A stretch of DNA of 64,000 bases, taken from NCBI GenBank assembly GCA_036479015.1, contig JAZGFB010000034.1, positions 1 to 64,000 of the forward strand, written 5' to 3'. The notes beneath the pieces are model-generated. The model made no database searches. It was not told the origin of the DNA and saw nothing but the letters and a program-made list of their open reading frames with translations. A program made the position numbers and the translations under genes. Source of the DNA: NVTR01 sp036479015. GTDB lineage: Bacteria > Pseudomonadota > Alphaproteobacteria > Rhodobacterales > Rhodobacteraceae. Within the stretch, counting starts at the first letter, position 1. Every line of letters begins with the position of its first letter. Positions 52,711 to 62,311 of the stretch are shown piece by piece.

Positions 52711-53061
52711 TCAGAGTATAGTGAGCACGTTTTCTGGCGGACGGCCGATGGCGGCCTGTGTGTCGGTGATGACCACCGGGCGCTCGATCAGGGCGGGGTG
52801 CTTGGCCATGGCGGCGATCAGGGTGTTTTCGCTGCTGGATTTGTCCAGCCCCAGATCGGTGAATTGCGGGTCATTGGTTCTGATCAGATCAGCTGCGGAT
52901 ATGTTGAGCAGGGTCAGGACGCGCCTGATTTCATCAACCGTTGGGGCGTTGTCTTTGTAGAGGCGGATGTCCGGATCAAGCCCGCGCTCTTGCAGCAGTG
53001 CAAGTGTTGCCCGGGATTTTGTGCAGTTCGGATTGTGCCAGATTGTAAGGGTCATAGCCAT
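52711..53061 (-). CDS. arsC: ArsC family (glutaredoxin-type) reductase
   Basis: 116-aa thioredoxin-fold protein with catalytic Cys in HNPNCTKSR near residue 12 and the later RPVVITDTQAAIGRPPE segment of glutathione/glutaredoxin-dependent arsenate reductases (YfgD/ArsC). No ars operon is nearby, so a housekeeping or stress role is possible. Start ATG 53061 or 53055. It overlaps the 3' end of pyrD by 10 nt. Confidence 0.85.
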   Translation of the reverse strand: MAMTLTIWHNPNCTKSRATLALLQERGLDPDIRLYKDNAPTVDEIRRVLTLLNISAADLIRTNDPQFTDLGLDKSSSENTLIAAMAKHPALIERPVVITDTQAAIGRPPENVLTIL

Positions 53062-54110
53062 TTTTCCTTTTCGATGCCAACGGCCTGGCTGATGTTGGAA
53101 AACCCGTCATTGGCCAATAATTTGTCGAGCCCGGTGGCGATGTCAGCGGCCAGGGATATGCCCTGATATACCATGGCTGTGTAAAGTTGCACGGCGCTGG
53201 CCCCGGCTTTTATTTTTGCATAGGCGCCCTGGGCGTTTTGGATGCCACCCACCCCGATCAAAGGTATTTGGCCGTCGCTAAGCTGGGCCAGGCGGGCCAG
53301 AACCCGGGTGGATTTTTCAAACAGGGGTGCGCCTGACAGCCCGCCGGTTTGGCTGGCGTGGGGGCTGGCCAAGCCATCGCGTGACAGGGTGGTGTTGGTG
53401 GCGATGATGCCGTCAATTTTGCAGCTTTGGGCGACATCGACGATATCGGCCAGTTCGGCGTCTGTCAGGTCGGGGGCGATTTTCAGGAAGATCGGGATTG
53501 GGCGGTTTTGCTGGTCGCGGGCGTTCACAACATTGGACAGAATTTCAGTGAGGGCGGCTTTGCCCTGCAGGTCGCGCAGGTGCTCGGTATTGGGGGACGA
53601 CACGTTGACGGTGGCGAAATCCACATGTGGGCCACAGGTTTGCAGAACGTGGGTGAAGTCAGACACCCGGTCCGCGCTGTCCTTATTTGCCCCGAGGTTA
53701 AGCCCCACGGGAATGCCGGGGCCACGGGCAGACAGGCGGGACGCGATGGCTGTCATGCCGTCATTGTTAAAGCCAAATCGGTTTATCACGGCGCGGTCCC
53801 GGGGCAGGCGAAACAGGCGTGGTTTCGGGTTGCCGGGTTGGGCGCGCGGGGTGGCGGCGCCGACCTCAATAAAGCCGAAACCGGCTTTTGACAGGGCGGT
53901 AACGGCGGTGGCGTTTTTGTCAAAGCCAGCGGCCAGCCCGACGGGGTTTGGCAGTGCCATGCCGGCCAGAACGGTTGCCAGCCGTGGTGTTGAAACCGGG
54001 CCCGCAAGCGGCACCAGACCAGAGTTTAGCGCCGTAAGGGCCAGGCCGTGGGCAGTTTCGGGGTTAAGTTGGCGCAGGGCCGTTAGCCCGGCCTTTTCCA
54101 GCAGTTTCAT
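53052..54110 (-). CDS. pyrD: Dihydroorotate dehydrogenase (quinone), class 2
   Basis: 352-aa membrane-associated FMN enzyme of pyrimidine synthesis. N-terminal helices (residues 1-~35) mark class 2; FMN/orotate motifs are GLAAGFDKNATAV, NRFGFNNDG, NVSSPNTEHLRDLQG with the catalytic Ser, and ATNTTLSR. Electrons go to ubiquinone. Flanked by overlaps with the DUF952 gene (ATGA) and arsC. Confidence 0.95.
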   Translation of the reverse strand: MKLLEKAGLTALRQLNPETAHGLALTALNSGLVPLAGPVSTPRLATVLAGMALPNPVGLAAGFDKNATAVTALSKAGFGFIEVGAATPRAQPGNPKPRLFRLPRDRAVINRFGFNNDGMTAIASRLSARGPGIPVGLNLGANKDSADRVSDFTHVLQTCGPHVDFATVNVSSPNTEHLRDLQGKAALTEILSNVVNARDQQNRPIPIFLKIAPDLTDAELADIVDVAQSCKIDGIIATNTTLSRDGLASPHASQTGGLSGAPLFEKSTRVLARLAQLSDGQIPLIGVGGIQNAQGAYAKIKAGASAVQLYTAMVYQGISLAADIATGLDKLLANDGFSNISQAVGIEKEKWL

Positions 54111-54445
54111 TGCACACCGTCAGGGAATATATGGCCATCCGCCCCCAATGGCAGATCGGCATGCCACATGACATCTGCCATGCGTAATTTACGGTACAGA
54201 TGCGGGAATAACACGCCCTCGCGGGCGGGTTCCCATTTCAGGTATTGGCCGAAATCTTCGCTGTCTAAAACCACCAGGATCAGCCCTTCCACGTCGGCGA
54301 AATATTTGCGGGCGGTATCGGCGACTGTGGCGCCGGTGGAAAAGTGGATATAGCCGTCCGCCAGGTCAATGGGCGCGCCCTGTGTGGTTCCGGCGGTCTG
54401 AAACTGGGCCCATTCGGGGCCGCGAAATATCTTATATATCAACAT
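54107..54445 (-). CDS. DUF952 domain protein
   Basis: 112 aa. The pattern YKIF...W, DLADGYIHFSTGATVADTARKYF and FPHLYRKLRMADV is that of DUF952, a small family related to ADP-ribosyl-type folds with unknown function. I chose ATG 54445 (MLIYKIF), which matches the family start, over GTG 54454. Overlaps pyrD by 4 nt. Confidence 0.85.
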   Translation of the reverse strand: MLIYKIFRGPEWAQFQTAGTTQGAPIDLADGYIHFSTGATVADTARKYFADVEGLILVVLDSEDFGQYLKWEPAREGVLFPHLYRKLRMADVMWHADLPLGADGHIFPDGVQ

Positions 54446-54612
54446 GGGGGTCACATGCCTGTTGGGGGTATGCGGGTCAAGTGGAAGATGTGGCCAATAA
54501 ATGCGGTGCTGTCACTATGTAATTTCTGCGGAAAATATTTACCCCAGAACATCTTTGACTCTTACACATGTTTTGTGCAGGCTGATCGTTTCAAAAGGGA
54601 AGGGCTAACAAT

Positions 54613-56184
54613 ATGTATGTTCGGATTTTTACATCAATTGCTGCGCTAGGGCTATCGGCCGGAATGGCGTTTGCGGAGTATTCGCTGACGATTTTACACA
54701 CCAATGATTTTCACGCGCGTTTTGAACCGGTGTCAAAATATGACAGTGGATGCAGCGCCGAAGATAACGGTGAAGGCAAATGTTTTGGCGGCACGGCCCG
54801 CATGGTGACAGCCATCGCCGAGGCACGCGCGCGTTCTGATAATTCGCTGTTGTTGGATGGCGGTGATCAATTTCAGGGCACGCTATTTTATACCTATTAT
54901 AAGGGCGCCATGGCGGCCGAGTTCATGAACCAGCTTGGCTATGACGCCATGACTGTGGGCAACCACGAATTTGACGATGGCCCGGAAGTGTTGCGTGGTT
55001 TTGTTGACGCAGTTGATTTCCCAATTCTGATGTCCAACGCCGATGTTTCAGGTGAGCCGCTTTTGGCGGGTGCGATACAAAAGTCTAAAATTATCAATAA
55101 GGGCGGGCGTCTGATTGGCTTGATCGGCCTGACGCCACAGGACACCGATGAACTGGCAAGCCCGGGTGACAATGTTGTGTTTTCTGATCCGGTTGCGGCT
55201 GTTCAGTCCGAGGTTGATCTGCTGACGGCTGCCGGTGCTGACATCATTATCGTGCTGAGCCATTCCGGCTTTAATGTTGATCAGCGCGTGGCCTTTGAAA
55301 CCAAAGGCGTTGATATTATTGTTGGGGGCCATTCTAACACCCTGCTGTCAAACACCAATGACCGCGCGGCCGGGCCATACCCGATGATGATCGGGCTTAC
55401 GGCCATCGTGCAGGCATATGCCTATGGTAAATACTTGGGCGAGTTGGACGTGATCTTTGATGACAGTGGCAAAATCATCGGTATTGAGGGTGAGCCGAAC
55501 CTGCTGGACGCATCTGTTGCGGAAGATGCCGATGCCAAGGCGCGGGTTGCTGAACTTGCCGCACCACTGGATGAGATCCGTAACCGGGTTGTTGCCAGTG
55601 CGGCAGGTGCAATTGACGGAGACCGGTCCAATTGCCGGGCGGTTGAATGCCAGATGGGTAACCTTGTGGCGGATGCGATGCTTGACCGGGTGAAAGACCA
55701 GGGTATCCAGATCGCCATTGCCAATGGCGGTGGGTTGCGGGCTTCTATTGATGCGGGGGATGTCACCATGGGTGAAGTGCTGACGGTACTGCCGTTTCAG
55801 AACACCCTGTCCACGTTCCAGGTAAGCGGTGCGACCGTGATCAAAGCGTTGGAAAATGGTGTCAGCCAGGTGGAAGATGGCGGTGGTCGTTTCCCACAGG
55901 TTGCCGGTATGAAATATACCTTTGATGCCAGCATGGAGCCGGGCAGCCGGATCAGCGATGTCATGGTTGATATGGGTGGAAGCTATGTGCCGATTGATCC
56001 AGACAAAATCTATGGTCTGGTGTCAAACAACTATGTGCGTGGCGGTGGCGACGGTTACAAAATGTTCCGTTCGGCGGCCAATGCCTATGATTTCGGCCCT
56101 GACCTGGCGGATGTTACGGCTGAATATATGGCAGCCCAGGGGGCATACACGCCCTATCTGGATGGCCGTATCACGCAAAAATAA
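54613..56184 (+). CDS. Periplasmic 5'-nucleotidase/metallophosphatase (UshA family)
   Basis: 523 aa. Signal peptide 1-21 (AGMAFA). Calcineurin-like N-terminal domain with metal ligands in LHTNDFHARF, LDGGDQFQGT, GNHEFDDG and SHSGF/GGHSNT; C-terminal 5'-nucleotidase domain (about 335-510) with NGGGLRASIDAG for substrate. It hydrolyses nucleotides or related phosphate esters in the periplasm, feeding phosphate and nucleosides to the cell. AAGGGAAGGGC lies 5' of the ATG. A terminator follows at 56223. Confidence 0.9.
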   Translation: MYVRIFTSIAALGLSAGMAFAEYSLTILHTNDFHARFEPVSKYDSGCSAEDNGEGKCFGGTARMVTAIAEARARSDNSLLLDGGDQFQGTLFYTYYKGAMAAEFMNQLGYDAMTVGNHEFDDGPEVLRGFVDAVDFPILMSNADVSGEPLLAGAIQKSKIINKGGRLIGLIGLTPQDTDELASPGDNVVFSDPVAAVQSEVDLLTAAGADIIIVLSHSGFNVDQRVAFETKGVDIIVGGHSNTLLSNTNDRAAGPYPMMIGLTAIVQAYAYGKYLGELDVIFDDSGKIIGIEGEPNLLDASVAEDADAKARVAELAAPLDEIRNRVVASAAGAIDGDRSNCRAVECQMGNLVADAMLDRVKDQGIQIAIANGGGLRASIDAGDVTMGEVLTVLPFQNTLSTFQVSGATVIKALENGVSQVEDGGGRFPQVAGMKYTFDASMEPGSRISDVMVDMGGSYVPIDPDKIYGLVSNNYVRGGGDGYKMFRSAANAYDFGPDLADVTAEYMAAQGAYTPYLDGRITQK

Positions 56185-56214
56185 GGCGGCGACGCTTTTT
56201 GCCAGCTGAAGTAT

Positions 56215-56594
56215 GAAAATTGGGCCGTCCCTGCTGGGGCGGCCTTTTTGCTTGCAATCGCAAGTCCGGGCCCGAACATCCTTGTGGTGGTCGCCGCACC
56301 CGCTTTGGGTATATCAAACGCGGCAACATTATTCAGATGACCAACCCGAAAGCGGCGCTGGCATGGATTGCGATCATATCCTTGGGCTTGCAAGACGGTG
56401 CGCCATTTTGGGTTGGCGCGGCGATTACCCTGGGCACTTTTATCATGCCGATAGCCATCCACATTTTATATGCGGTGGCATTTTCCACCCCTGCCATGGT
56501 GCGTTTGTATGGAAAATCGCGCCGGGCTATTCAGGGTGCCCTTGGAACCTTCTTTGCCTTTGCAGGGCTTCGCCTGCTGACAAGCCGGGGCTAG
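56215..56594 (+). pseudogene. Broken LysE/RhtB family exporter gene
   Basis: Two pieces of one family in different frames. In the frame of 56245 one reads FLLAIASPGPNILVVVAAP, the N-terminal hallmark of LysE proteins, ending in TGA at 56338. In the frame of ATG 56337 one reads MTNPKAALAWIAIISLG and a membrane C-terminus to 56594. The normal distance between these motifs (roughly 70 to 90 residues more) is missing, so an internal deletion plus frameshift has occurred. The terminator at 56223-56249 overlaps the 5' remnant. Confidence 0.7.
56223..56249 (+). terminator. Terminator of the 5'-nucleotidase gene
   Basis: 9-bp stem GGCCGTCCC/GGGGCGGCC (one U-G pair), loop TGCT, followed by five T residues, 39 nt after the stop codon. 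Confidence 0.85.
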
Positions 56595-56642
56595 GCGGCC
56601 CTTTTTGCTTGCCCGGCGGGGCAGTTGAATTAGGTTGCCCGC

Positions 56643-57302
56643 ATGTGTGGACGCTTTGCCCAAACCCTGCCAACTGACGCCATGGCGCAGTTGTTTTCTG
56701 CCCGCCCGGCAAATGATCTGCCGGATGTGCCGAATTTCAACACCTGTCCAACCACGAATATCAGCGTGATTTCCATGGATGAGGCCGGGCGGCGGCTGGT
56801 GTCGATGCGGTGGGGGTTCATTCCCAAATGGTACAAAAAGCCCAATGACGGCCCGCTTTTGATCAATGCCCGCGCCGAAACCATTGCCGATAAACCGGCG
56901 TTTCGTGATGCCTGCCGTGCGCGGCGGTGTCTGATCATTGCGTCGGGGTTTTATGAATGGACCAAGGGCGCAGATGGCACGCGTTTGCCCTGGTATATCA
57001 GCCGCGCCGATGGGGAACCGATCGTGCTGGCCGGTATCTGGCAGCGGTGGGGGGGCGATGATGCGCCGGTTAATACTTGCGCCATTGTCACCACCGGGGC
57101 CAACGCCGTAATGTCCGAAATTCACCACCGTATGCCGGTGATCCTGTCGCCCGATGATACCGGGTTATGGCTGGGGGAGGCGGGCAAAGGTGCGGCGGCA
57201 TTGATGACATCTGCGCCACAAGACGCGCTGCAATTTCACCGGGTCAGCCCGGCGGTCAATTCAAACCGCGCCAGCGGGCCGGGGCTGATTGAGCCGAATT
57301 AA
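56643..57302 (+). CDS. SOS response-associated peptidase (SRAP/YedK, HMCES-like)
   Basis: 219 aa. MCGRFAQ gives the N-terminal Cys2 that forms a thiazolidine crosslink with abasic sites in single-stranded DNA after removal of Met. Other conserved residues: NARAET, RRCLIIASGFYEW (Glu) and IHHRMPVIL (His). It shields abasic sites during replication. Confidence 0.93.
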   Translation: MCGRFAQTLPTDAMAQLFSARPANDLPDVPNFNTCPTTNISVISMDEAGRRLVSMRWGFIPKWYKKPNDGPLLINARAETIADKPAFRDACRARRCLIIASGFYEWTKGADGTRLPWYISRADGEPIVLAGIWQRWGGDDAPVNTCAIVTTGANAVMSEIHHRMPVILSPDDTGLWLGEAGKGAAALMTSAPQDALQFHRVSPAVNSNRASGPGLIEPN

Positions 57303-57345
57303 TAAGGCGCTGAGCTAAAACCAGCCAGCATCATTGTTCTATAAG

Positions 57346-57384
57346 TACCCCCGCCGGAGGCATCCGATTTTTCGCAGAAAAATC
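57346..57384. repeat. Palindrome GATTTTTCGCAGAAAAATC with CCGCCGGAGGCATCC
   Basis: Perfect inverted repeat GATTTTTC-GCA-GAAAAATC at 57366-57384, preceded by CCCCCGCCGGAGGCATCC (57347-57364), a sequence I recall from Rhodobacteraceae intergenic repeats. Same core as the pair at 6057-6099. Located between the convergent SRAP and sdaA genes. Confidence 0.6.
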
Positions 57385-57417
57385 GCCCCGCGACGCGCAA
57401 AGCGCGGCGCAATACCC

Positions 57418-58791
57418 TTAGCAATTTGGCACATTCACCGCCAAACCACCCAGTGACGTTTCTTTGTAATTCGTGCTCATATCCACACCGGTCTGGCGCA
57501 TGGTTTCAATGGCCGCGTCCAATGGCACCAGGTGCTGGCCGTCGCCGCGCAGGGCCAATGAAGCAGCCGAGACCGCCTTGATTGCCCCCAATGCGTTGCG
57601 CTCAATACAGGGCACCTGCACCAACCCGGCGATGGGGTCGCAGGTCATGCCCAGGTGATGTTCAAGCGCAATCTCAGCGGCATTTTCGATCTGCTGGGCA
57701 CTGCCACCCAAAACGCATGCCAGCCCCGCCGCCGCCATGGCGGACGCTGATCCCACTTCTGCCTGACAGCCGCATTCTGCGCCTGAAATGGATGCGTTAT
57801 GCTTGATCAAGCCGCCAATGGCGGCTGCTGTCAGCAAAAAATCCCCGACCCCGGCCGGTGACGCCCCTGGCACATGGTCCAGCCAATAGCGGATGGTGGC
57901 CGGAATCACCCCGGCCGCCCCGTTGGTGGGGGCGGTTACGACCTGGCCACCGGCGGCGTTTTCCTCATTCACCGCCATGGCGTAGACGCTCATCCAGTCG
58001 TTGATGGTGTGCGGCGCGTTCAGGTTCATGCCGCGTTCGGCCTGTAACTGGTCATGTATCGCCTTGGCGCGGCGGCGCACCTTTAGCCCGCCGGGCAAAA
58101 TACCTTGGCCGTCCAGCCCGGTATTGATGCAATTGTTCATCACGTCCCAGACCCGGGTTATACCGGTGTCCAGCGCGCCGATGTCTATCCGCGACAGTTC
58201 ATTGGCGCGCTTGAGCTGGGCTATGGATCTGCCGGTCTTGGTGCACATTTCCAGCATTTCAGCGGCGGATTTGAACGGGTGCGGCACGGCTGGGCCATCA
58301 CAGGTGTCTTTGCCTGCTGCCAATTCGCCATCGGTCATCACAAAGCCGCCGCCAACTGAATAGTAAATCTCTTGCAGGATCACATCGCCCTGAGTGTCTG
58401 TCGCCATCAGGATCATGCCATTGGCGTGGGCGGGCAGGGGCGGGCCGAAGTCAAATTTGATATCGCTTGCCGGGTCAAAGACCAATGGGCCCAACCCCGG
58501 TGGTGATACGCATTTGCCTGCGTTGATTTCAACCAGTGCCGCATCTGCCGTCGGCTGATCATAAGTGTCCACCGTGAACCCGGCCAACCCCAGTATCGTT
58601 GCCCGATCCGTGGCATGGCCAACCCCGGTAAAGGCCAAGGACCCATGCAATGACGCCCGCAGCCCGTGGGCCGTAAAGGGGGAGGCGCGCAATTTATCCA
58701 AAAACCGCCCCGCCGCCACCATTGGCCCCATGGTGTGGGATGAGGACGGGCCAATGCCGACTTTGAACATATCAAATACAGATAAAAACAC
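57418..58791 (-). CDS. sdaA: L-serine ammonia-lyase (iron-sulfur type)
   Basis: 457-aa [4Fe-4S] enzyme turning L-serine into pyruvate and ammonia. Start region FLSVFDMFKVGIGPSSSHTMGPM is characteristic; the GTG at 58791 with GGAG 8 nt upstream gives exactly the family N-terminus and length (E. coli SdaA 454). Cluster cysteines appear in SGAECGCQAEVG and the C-terminal part (DPIAGLVQVPCIERNA). Confidence 0.93.
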   Translation of the reverse strand: MFLSVFDMFKVGIGPSSSHTMGPMVAAGRFLDKLRASPFTAHGLRASLHGSLAFTGVGHATDRATILGLAGFTVDTYDQPTADAALVEINAGKCVSPPGLGPLVFDPASDIKFDFGPPLPAHANGMILMATDTQGDVILQEIYYSVGGGFVMTDGELAAGKDTCDGPAVPHPFKSAAEMLEMCTKTGRSIAQLKRANELSRIDIGALDTGITRVWDVMNNCINTGLDGQGILPGGLKVRRRAKAIHDQLQAERGMNLNAPHTINDWMSVYAMAVNEENAAGGQVVTAPTNGAAGVIPATIRYWLDHVPGASPAGVGDFLLTAAAIGGLIKHNASISGAECGCQAEVGSASAMAAAGLACVLGGSAQQIENAAEIALEHHLGMTCDPIAGLVQVPCIERNALGAIKAVSAASLALRGDGQHLVPLDAAIETMRQTGVDMSTNYKETSLGGLAVNVPNC

Positions 58792-58958
58792 GCGCGTGCT
58801 CCGGTGGTTGGTTGCATAGGTGTGACTGCTGATGCCGCCCCGATCAATGCCCAAAACGACGCCTTTTGGGGCGCAAACGCTGAAATGGGCTGATTTGCCC
58901 CTCGCACCGCGGCAACAGTTTTCCTATAAGACCCACAACCAATGAAAAGGTGTCTGCC

Positions 58959-59732
58959 ATGACCGAAAACCTATCGCCCATCGATACCGCTAAATTTGTC
59001 GCTGCCAAACGTGCCAGTGAAATGGTGCAGGATGGGATGAAGGTTGGGATTGGCACTGGTTCCACTGCCGCATGGCTGGTGAAATGTCTGGGCGAGCGGG
59101 TGCGCGACGAGGGGCTGAAAATCACCGCCGTCCCGACGTCAAACCGCACCGCTGAACTGGCCCGCGACGTGGGCATTAAGGTGGTGACGCTGGCCGAGGC
59201 GCGCTGGCTGGATCTGACCATTGACGGGGCTGACGAATTTGACGCCGACATGAGCCTGATTAAGGGCGGAGGTGGCGCGCATTTGCAGGAAAAGATCGTC
59301 GCCACGGCGTCTGACCGGATGGTGGTGATTGCCGATGCATCCAAGCGGGTGGAAGCCCTGGGAAAATTTCCGTTGCCGGTTGAGGTGATCCAGTTTGGCT
59401 GGCAGGCAACGCAGGTATTGGTGGAAGAAACCCTGATCGCGTTGGGCATGCAGGGGTTGAAAACCACCCTGCGTTTGAACAATGACGTCCCTTTCATCAC
59501 CGATGAGGGCAACTATGTGTTAGATCTGCATTTGCAGCGCATTGAAAACCCGCGCCAATTGTCGATGATCCTGAACCAGATCCCCGGCATCGTTGAAAAT
59601 GGGCTGTTCATCGATATTTGTGACGCAGTTGTGATCGGCCATGGGGATGGCAGTGTGCAGGTTGAGGAACTAAATCAACCTGACGGCGACACCGATGGCG
59701 ATGATATCAATCTGTTCAGCGACCCTGCATAA
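58959..59732 (+). CDS. rpiA: Ribose-5-phosphate isomerase A
   Basis: 257 aa. Substrate loop GIGTGSTAAWLV, catalytic DGADEFD and KGGGGAHLQEKI. It interconverts ribose 5-phosphate and ribulose 5-phosphate in the pentose phosphate pathway. ATG 58959 lies 8 nt after AAAAGG; GTG 58950 is less likely. Divergent from sdaA. Confidence 0.95.
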   Translation: MTENLSPIDTAKFVAAKRASEMVQDGMKVGIGTGSTAAWLVKCLGERVRDEGLKITAVPTSNRTAELARDVGIKVVTLAEARWLDLTIDGADEFDADMSLIKGGGGAHLQEKIVATASDRMVVIADASKRVEALGKFPLPVEVIQFGWQATQVLVEETLIALGMQGLKTTLRLNNDVPFITDEGNYVLDLHLQRIENPRQLSMILNQIPGIVENGLFIDICDAVVIGHGDGSVQVEELNQPDGDTDGDDINLFSDPA

Positions 59733-59756
59733 TCGGGCGCAAATTCCGGGGGCCAC

Positions 59757-61112
59757 ATGGCTTTTGACTATGATCTATTCGTAATTGGCGGCGGCTCTGG
59801 CGGGGTTCGGGCCGGGCGCGTGGCGGCTGAAACCGGGGCCCGTGTGGCATTGGCGGAAGAATACCGCATGGGCGGCACCTGCGTTATCCGCGGCTGCGTT
59901 CCTAAAAAGCTGATGGTGTTTGCATCGGGGTATTCTGGCGCGGCAGCAGAGGCGGCGGCCTATGGTTGGGACATCAGCATCGGCGGTTTTGACTGGCCGA
60001 AATTTCGCAAAAACCTGCACGCCGAATTGGACCGGCTGGAAGGTATCTACCGCACCAATCTGGGCAAGCCGGGCGTTGATATCTTTGACCAGCGGGCGGT
60101 TCTGACTGACGCCCACACCGTAAAATTGGCGGATGGTAAATCCTACACTGCCAAGCATATTCTGGTGGCCACCGGTGGCACGCCGTTTGTGCCGGACATC
60201 CCCGGCCGTGATCTGGCATGGACATCCAACGAAGTTTTCCTGATGGAGCAGCTGCCCAAACGAGCCCTGATCGTTGGCGGCGGCTATATTGCTTGCGAAT
60301 TTGCCTGCATCCTGAATGGGTTAGGCGTTGAGGTCACACAATATTACCGTGGCGCGCAAATCCTGCGCGGCTTTGATGATGAAGCCCGTGGCCACATTGC
60401 CGAGTTGATCCAGCGAAACGGCATCACCCTGCATGTGGGTTGTGATGTGGAGCGGCTGACCAAATCGGATGGTGGCATTGTGGTGACATCAACCGATGGG
60501 CGTGAAATGGAATATGACGCGGTGATCTATGCCACCGGGCGCATCCCCAACAGCGCCGGGCTGGGGTTGGAAGACATTGGCGTCAAACTGGGCCGGGCGG
60601 GGCAGGTTGAGGTTGACGATTTTTCGCAAACTGCTGTGCCCTCAATCTTTGCTGTGGGTGATGTGACTGACCGCATTAACCTGACGCCGGTGGCGATCCG
60701 CGAAGGCGCTGCTTTTGTGGAAACGGTGTTTAAGGGCAACCCGACCAAGGCGGATCATGATCTGGTTGCGTCTGCTGTGTTTACCCAGCCAGAATATGGC
60801 GCCGTGGGCATGACCGAAGAACAGGCCCGCGACGATCGCCCGATCCAGGTGTATTCAGCCGCCTTTCGCCCCATGCAAAATGCGTTCATCGACAAAAACG
60901 AACGGGTGATGTTCAAGCTGATCGTGTGTACGCAAAGTCGCAAGATTTTGGGTTGCCATATCATTGCACCCGGGGCCGGGGAATTGATCCAGATGGTGGC
61001 GGTGGCCATCAAGATGGGGGCCACAAAAGAAGACTTTGACCGCACGGTTGCAGTTCATCCAACAATGTCCGAAGAAATTGTGTTAATGAAGCAACCAACA
61101 AGAACCGCTTGA
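59757..61112 (+). CDS. gor: Glutathione-disulfide reductase
   Basis: 451-aa FAD/NADPH enzyme reducing GSSG. FAD loop GGGSGGVRAGRVAA, redox pair GGTCVIRGCVPKK (Cys43-Cys48), second dinucleotide loop VGGGYIACEFACIL, FAD motif FAVGDVTDRINLTPVA and C-terminal catalytic His-Glu HPTMSEE. 24 nt after rpiA, probably co-transcribed; both are linked to NADPH use. Confidence 0.94.
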   Translation: MAFDYDLFVIGGGSGGVRAGRVAAETGARVALAEEYRMGGTCVIRGCVPKKLMVFASGYSGAAAEAAAYGWDISIGGFDWPKFRKNLHAELDRLEGIYRTNLGKPGVDIFDQRAVLTDAHTVKLADGKSYTAKHILVATGGTPFVPDIPGRDLAWTSNEVFLMEQLPKRALIVGGGYIACEFACILNGLGVEVTQYYRGAQILRGFDDEARGHIAELIQRNGITLHVGCDVERLTKSDGGIVVTSTDGREMEYDAVIYATGRIPNSAGLGLEDIGVKLGRAGQVEVDDFSQTAVPSIFAVGDVTDRINLTPVAIREGAAFVETVFKGNPTKADHDLVASAVFTQPEYGAVGMTEEQARDDRPIQVYSAAFRPMQNAFIDKNERVMFKLIVCTQSRKILGCHIIAPGAGELIQMVAVAIKMGATKEDFDRTVAVHPTMSEEIVLMKQPTRTA

Positions 61113-61173
61113 ACTTGGCGGTAAAAGTGCACAAATACCAAGTTAAGAAATTTGTCTGAGAGGAAAGACACAA

Positions 61174-62310
61174 ATGGCCAGTAACAACGGCGGACCATGG
61201 GGCGGCAGCGGCGGCGATGATCGCGGCGGCCAAAACGGCGGCGGCGACAAACGCCCCGGCGGGCAGCGCCCAAATGACCCACAGATCCCTGACATCGACC
61301 AGATCGTCAAAAAAGGTCAGGAACAACTGCGCGTCCTGATGGGCGGCGGCGGCGGTAACGGCAAAGGCGGCGGCCCGGACATGCCGAAAATTACCCGTGG
61401 CACGCTGGGCCTTGGATTGTTGGCAATTGTTGCGCTGTGGCTGTTTGCCTCTTTCTACCGGGTTGATACATCTGAAGAATCGGTTGAGCTGCTGTTTGGT
61501 AAGTATTCCTCCACCGGGACTGAGGGTCTTAACTTTGCGCCTTGGCCGGTTGTGACGGCTGAAATTCTGCCGGTAACGCGGGAAAACACCGAAGATATCG
61601 GTGTCGGTCGTGGCAGCCGCTCTGATGAGGGGCTGATGCTGACAGGTGACGAAAACATCGTTGATATTGATTTTCAGGTTGTCTGGAACATCAGTGACTC
61701 CCGCAAATTTCTGTTCAATATTGCCGGACCACGCGAAACCATCCGCGCCGTGTCAGAATCAGCGATGCGCGAAATTATCGCGCGGTCGTTGCTGGCACCG
61801 ATCCTGAACCGGGACCGTGGTGTTATTGCCCAGGAATTAGAGACACTGATCCAACAAACGCTGGATGGGTACGAAAGTGGCATCAACATCGTGCGCGTCA
61901 ACTTTGACAAGGCCGACCCACCACGCGAAGTGATTGACGCTTTCCGTCAGGTGCAGGCAGCCGAACAAACCCGTGATACGCTGGAAAAACGTGCCGACGC
62001 CTACGCCAACCAAGTGGTGGCCGAAGCCCGTGGTACTGCCGCGCAATTGCTGGAACAGGCCGAAGGCTACCGGGCCCAGGTTGTGAACCAAGCCGAAGGT
62101 GAAGCATCTCGTTTCATCGCGGTCTATGAAGAATACGCCAAGGCCCCGGAAGTGACGCGCAAGCGGCTGTATCTGGAAACACTTGAGCGGGTTCTGGGCA
62201 GCGTTGATAAAGTTATTATTGACCCAAGTGCCGATGGCGGGCAGGGTGTTGTGCCCTATCTGCCGTTGAATGAGCTGCGTAACAATTCCAACTCAGGCGG
62301 GGGCAACTAG
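61174..62310 (+). CDS. hflK: FtsH protease modulator HflK
   Basis: 378-aa SPFH/prohibitin protein of the inner membrane. Gly/Asp-rich cytosolic N-terminus (1-~70), one transmembrane helix near 82-100, SPFH domain (about 100-265), then a coiled coil rich in AEARGTAAQLLEQAEGYRAQ. With HflC it forms the cage that limits FtsH proteolysis. GAGAGGAAAG precedes the ATG. Confidence 0.95.
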   Translation: MASNNGGPWGGSGGDDRGGQNGGGDKRPGGQRPNDPQIPDIDQIVKKGQEQLRVLMGGGGGNGKGGGPDMPKITRGTLGLGLLAIVALWLFASFYRVDTSEESVELLFGKYSSTGTEGLNFAPWPVVTAEILPVTRENTEDIGVGRGSRSDEGLMLTGDENIVDIDFQVVWNISDSRKFLFNIAGPRETIRAVSESAMREIIARSLLAPILNRDRGVIAQELETLIQQTLDGYESGINIVRVNFDKADPPREVIDAFRQVQAAEQTRDTLEKRADAYANQVVAEARGTAAQLLEQAEGYRAQVVNQAEGEASRFIAVYEEYAKAPEVTRKRLYLETLERVLGSVDKVIIDPSADGGQGVVPYLPLNELRNNSNSGGGN

Positions 62311-62311
62311 C

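Noticed and set aside
52711..53061. An arsenic resistance operon
   Set aside because: No arsR, arsB or acr3 nearby, and pyrD overlaps the gene; the ArsC-like protein appears to be isolated.
53242..54171. 309-codon plus-strand frame opposite pyrD
   Set aside because: Arg/Ala/Ser-rich antisense shadow of a well-conserved enzyme.
54455..54612. A PHO box upstream of the 5'-nucleotidase
   Set aside because: One CTGTCAC-like heptamer is present but the second repeat at the required 11-bp spacing is not.
56337..56594. An intact 86-residue membrane protein
   Set aside because: It starts inside the LysE fold, and the N-terminal LysE motif lies just upstream in another frame, so it is a remnant.
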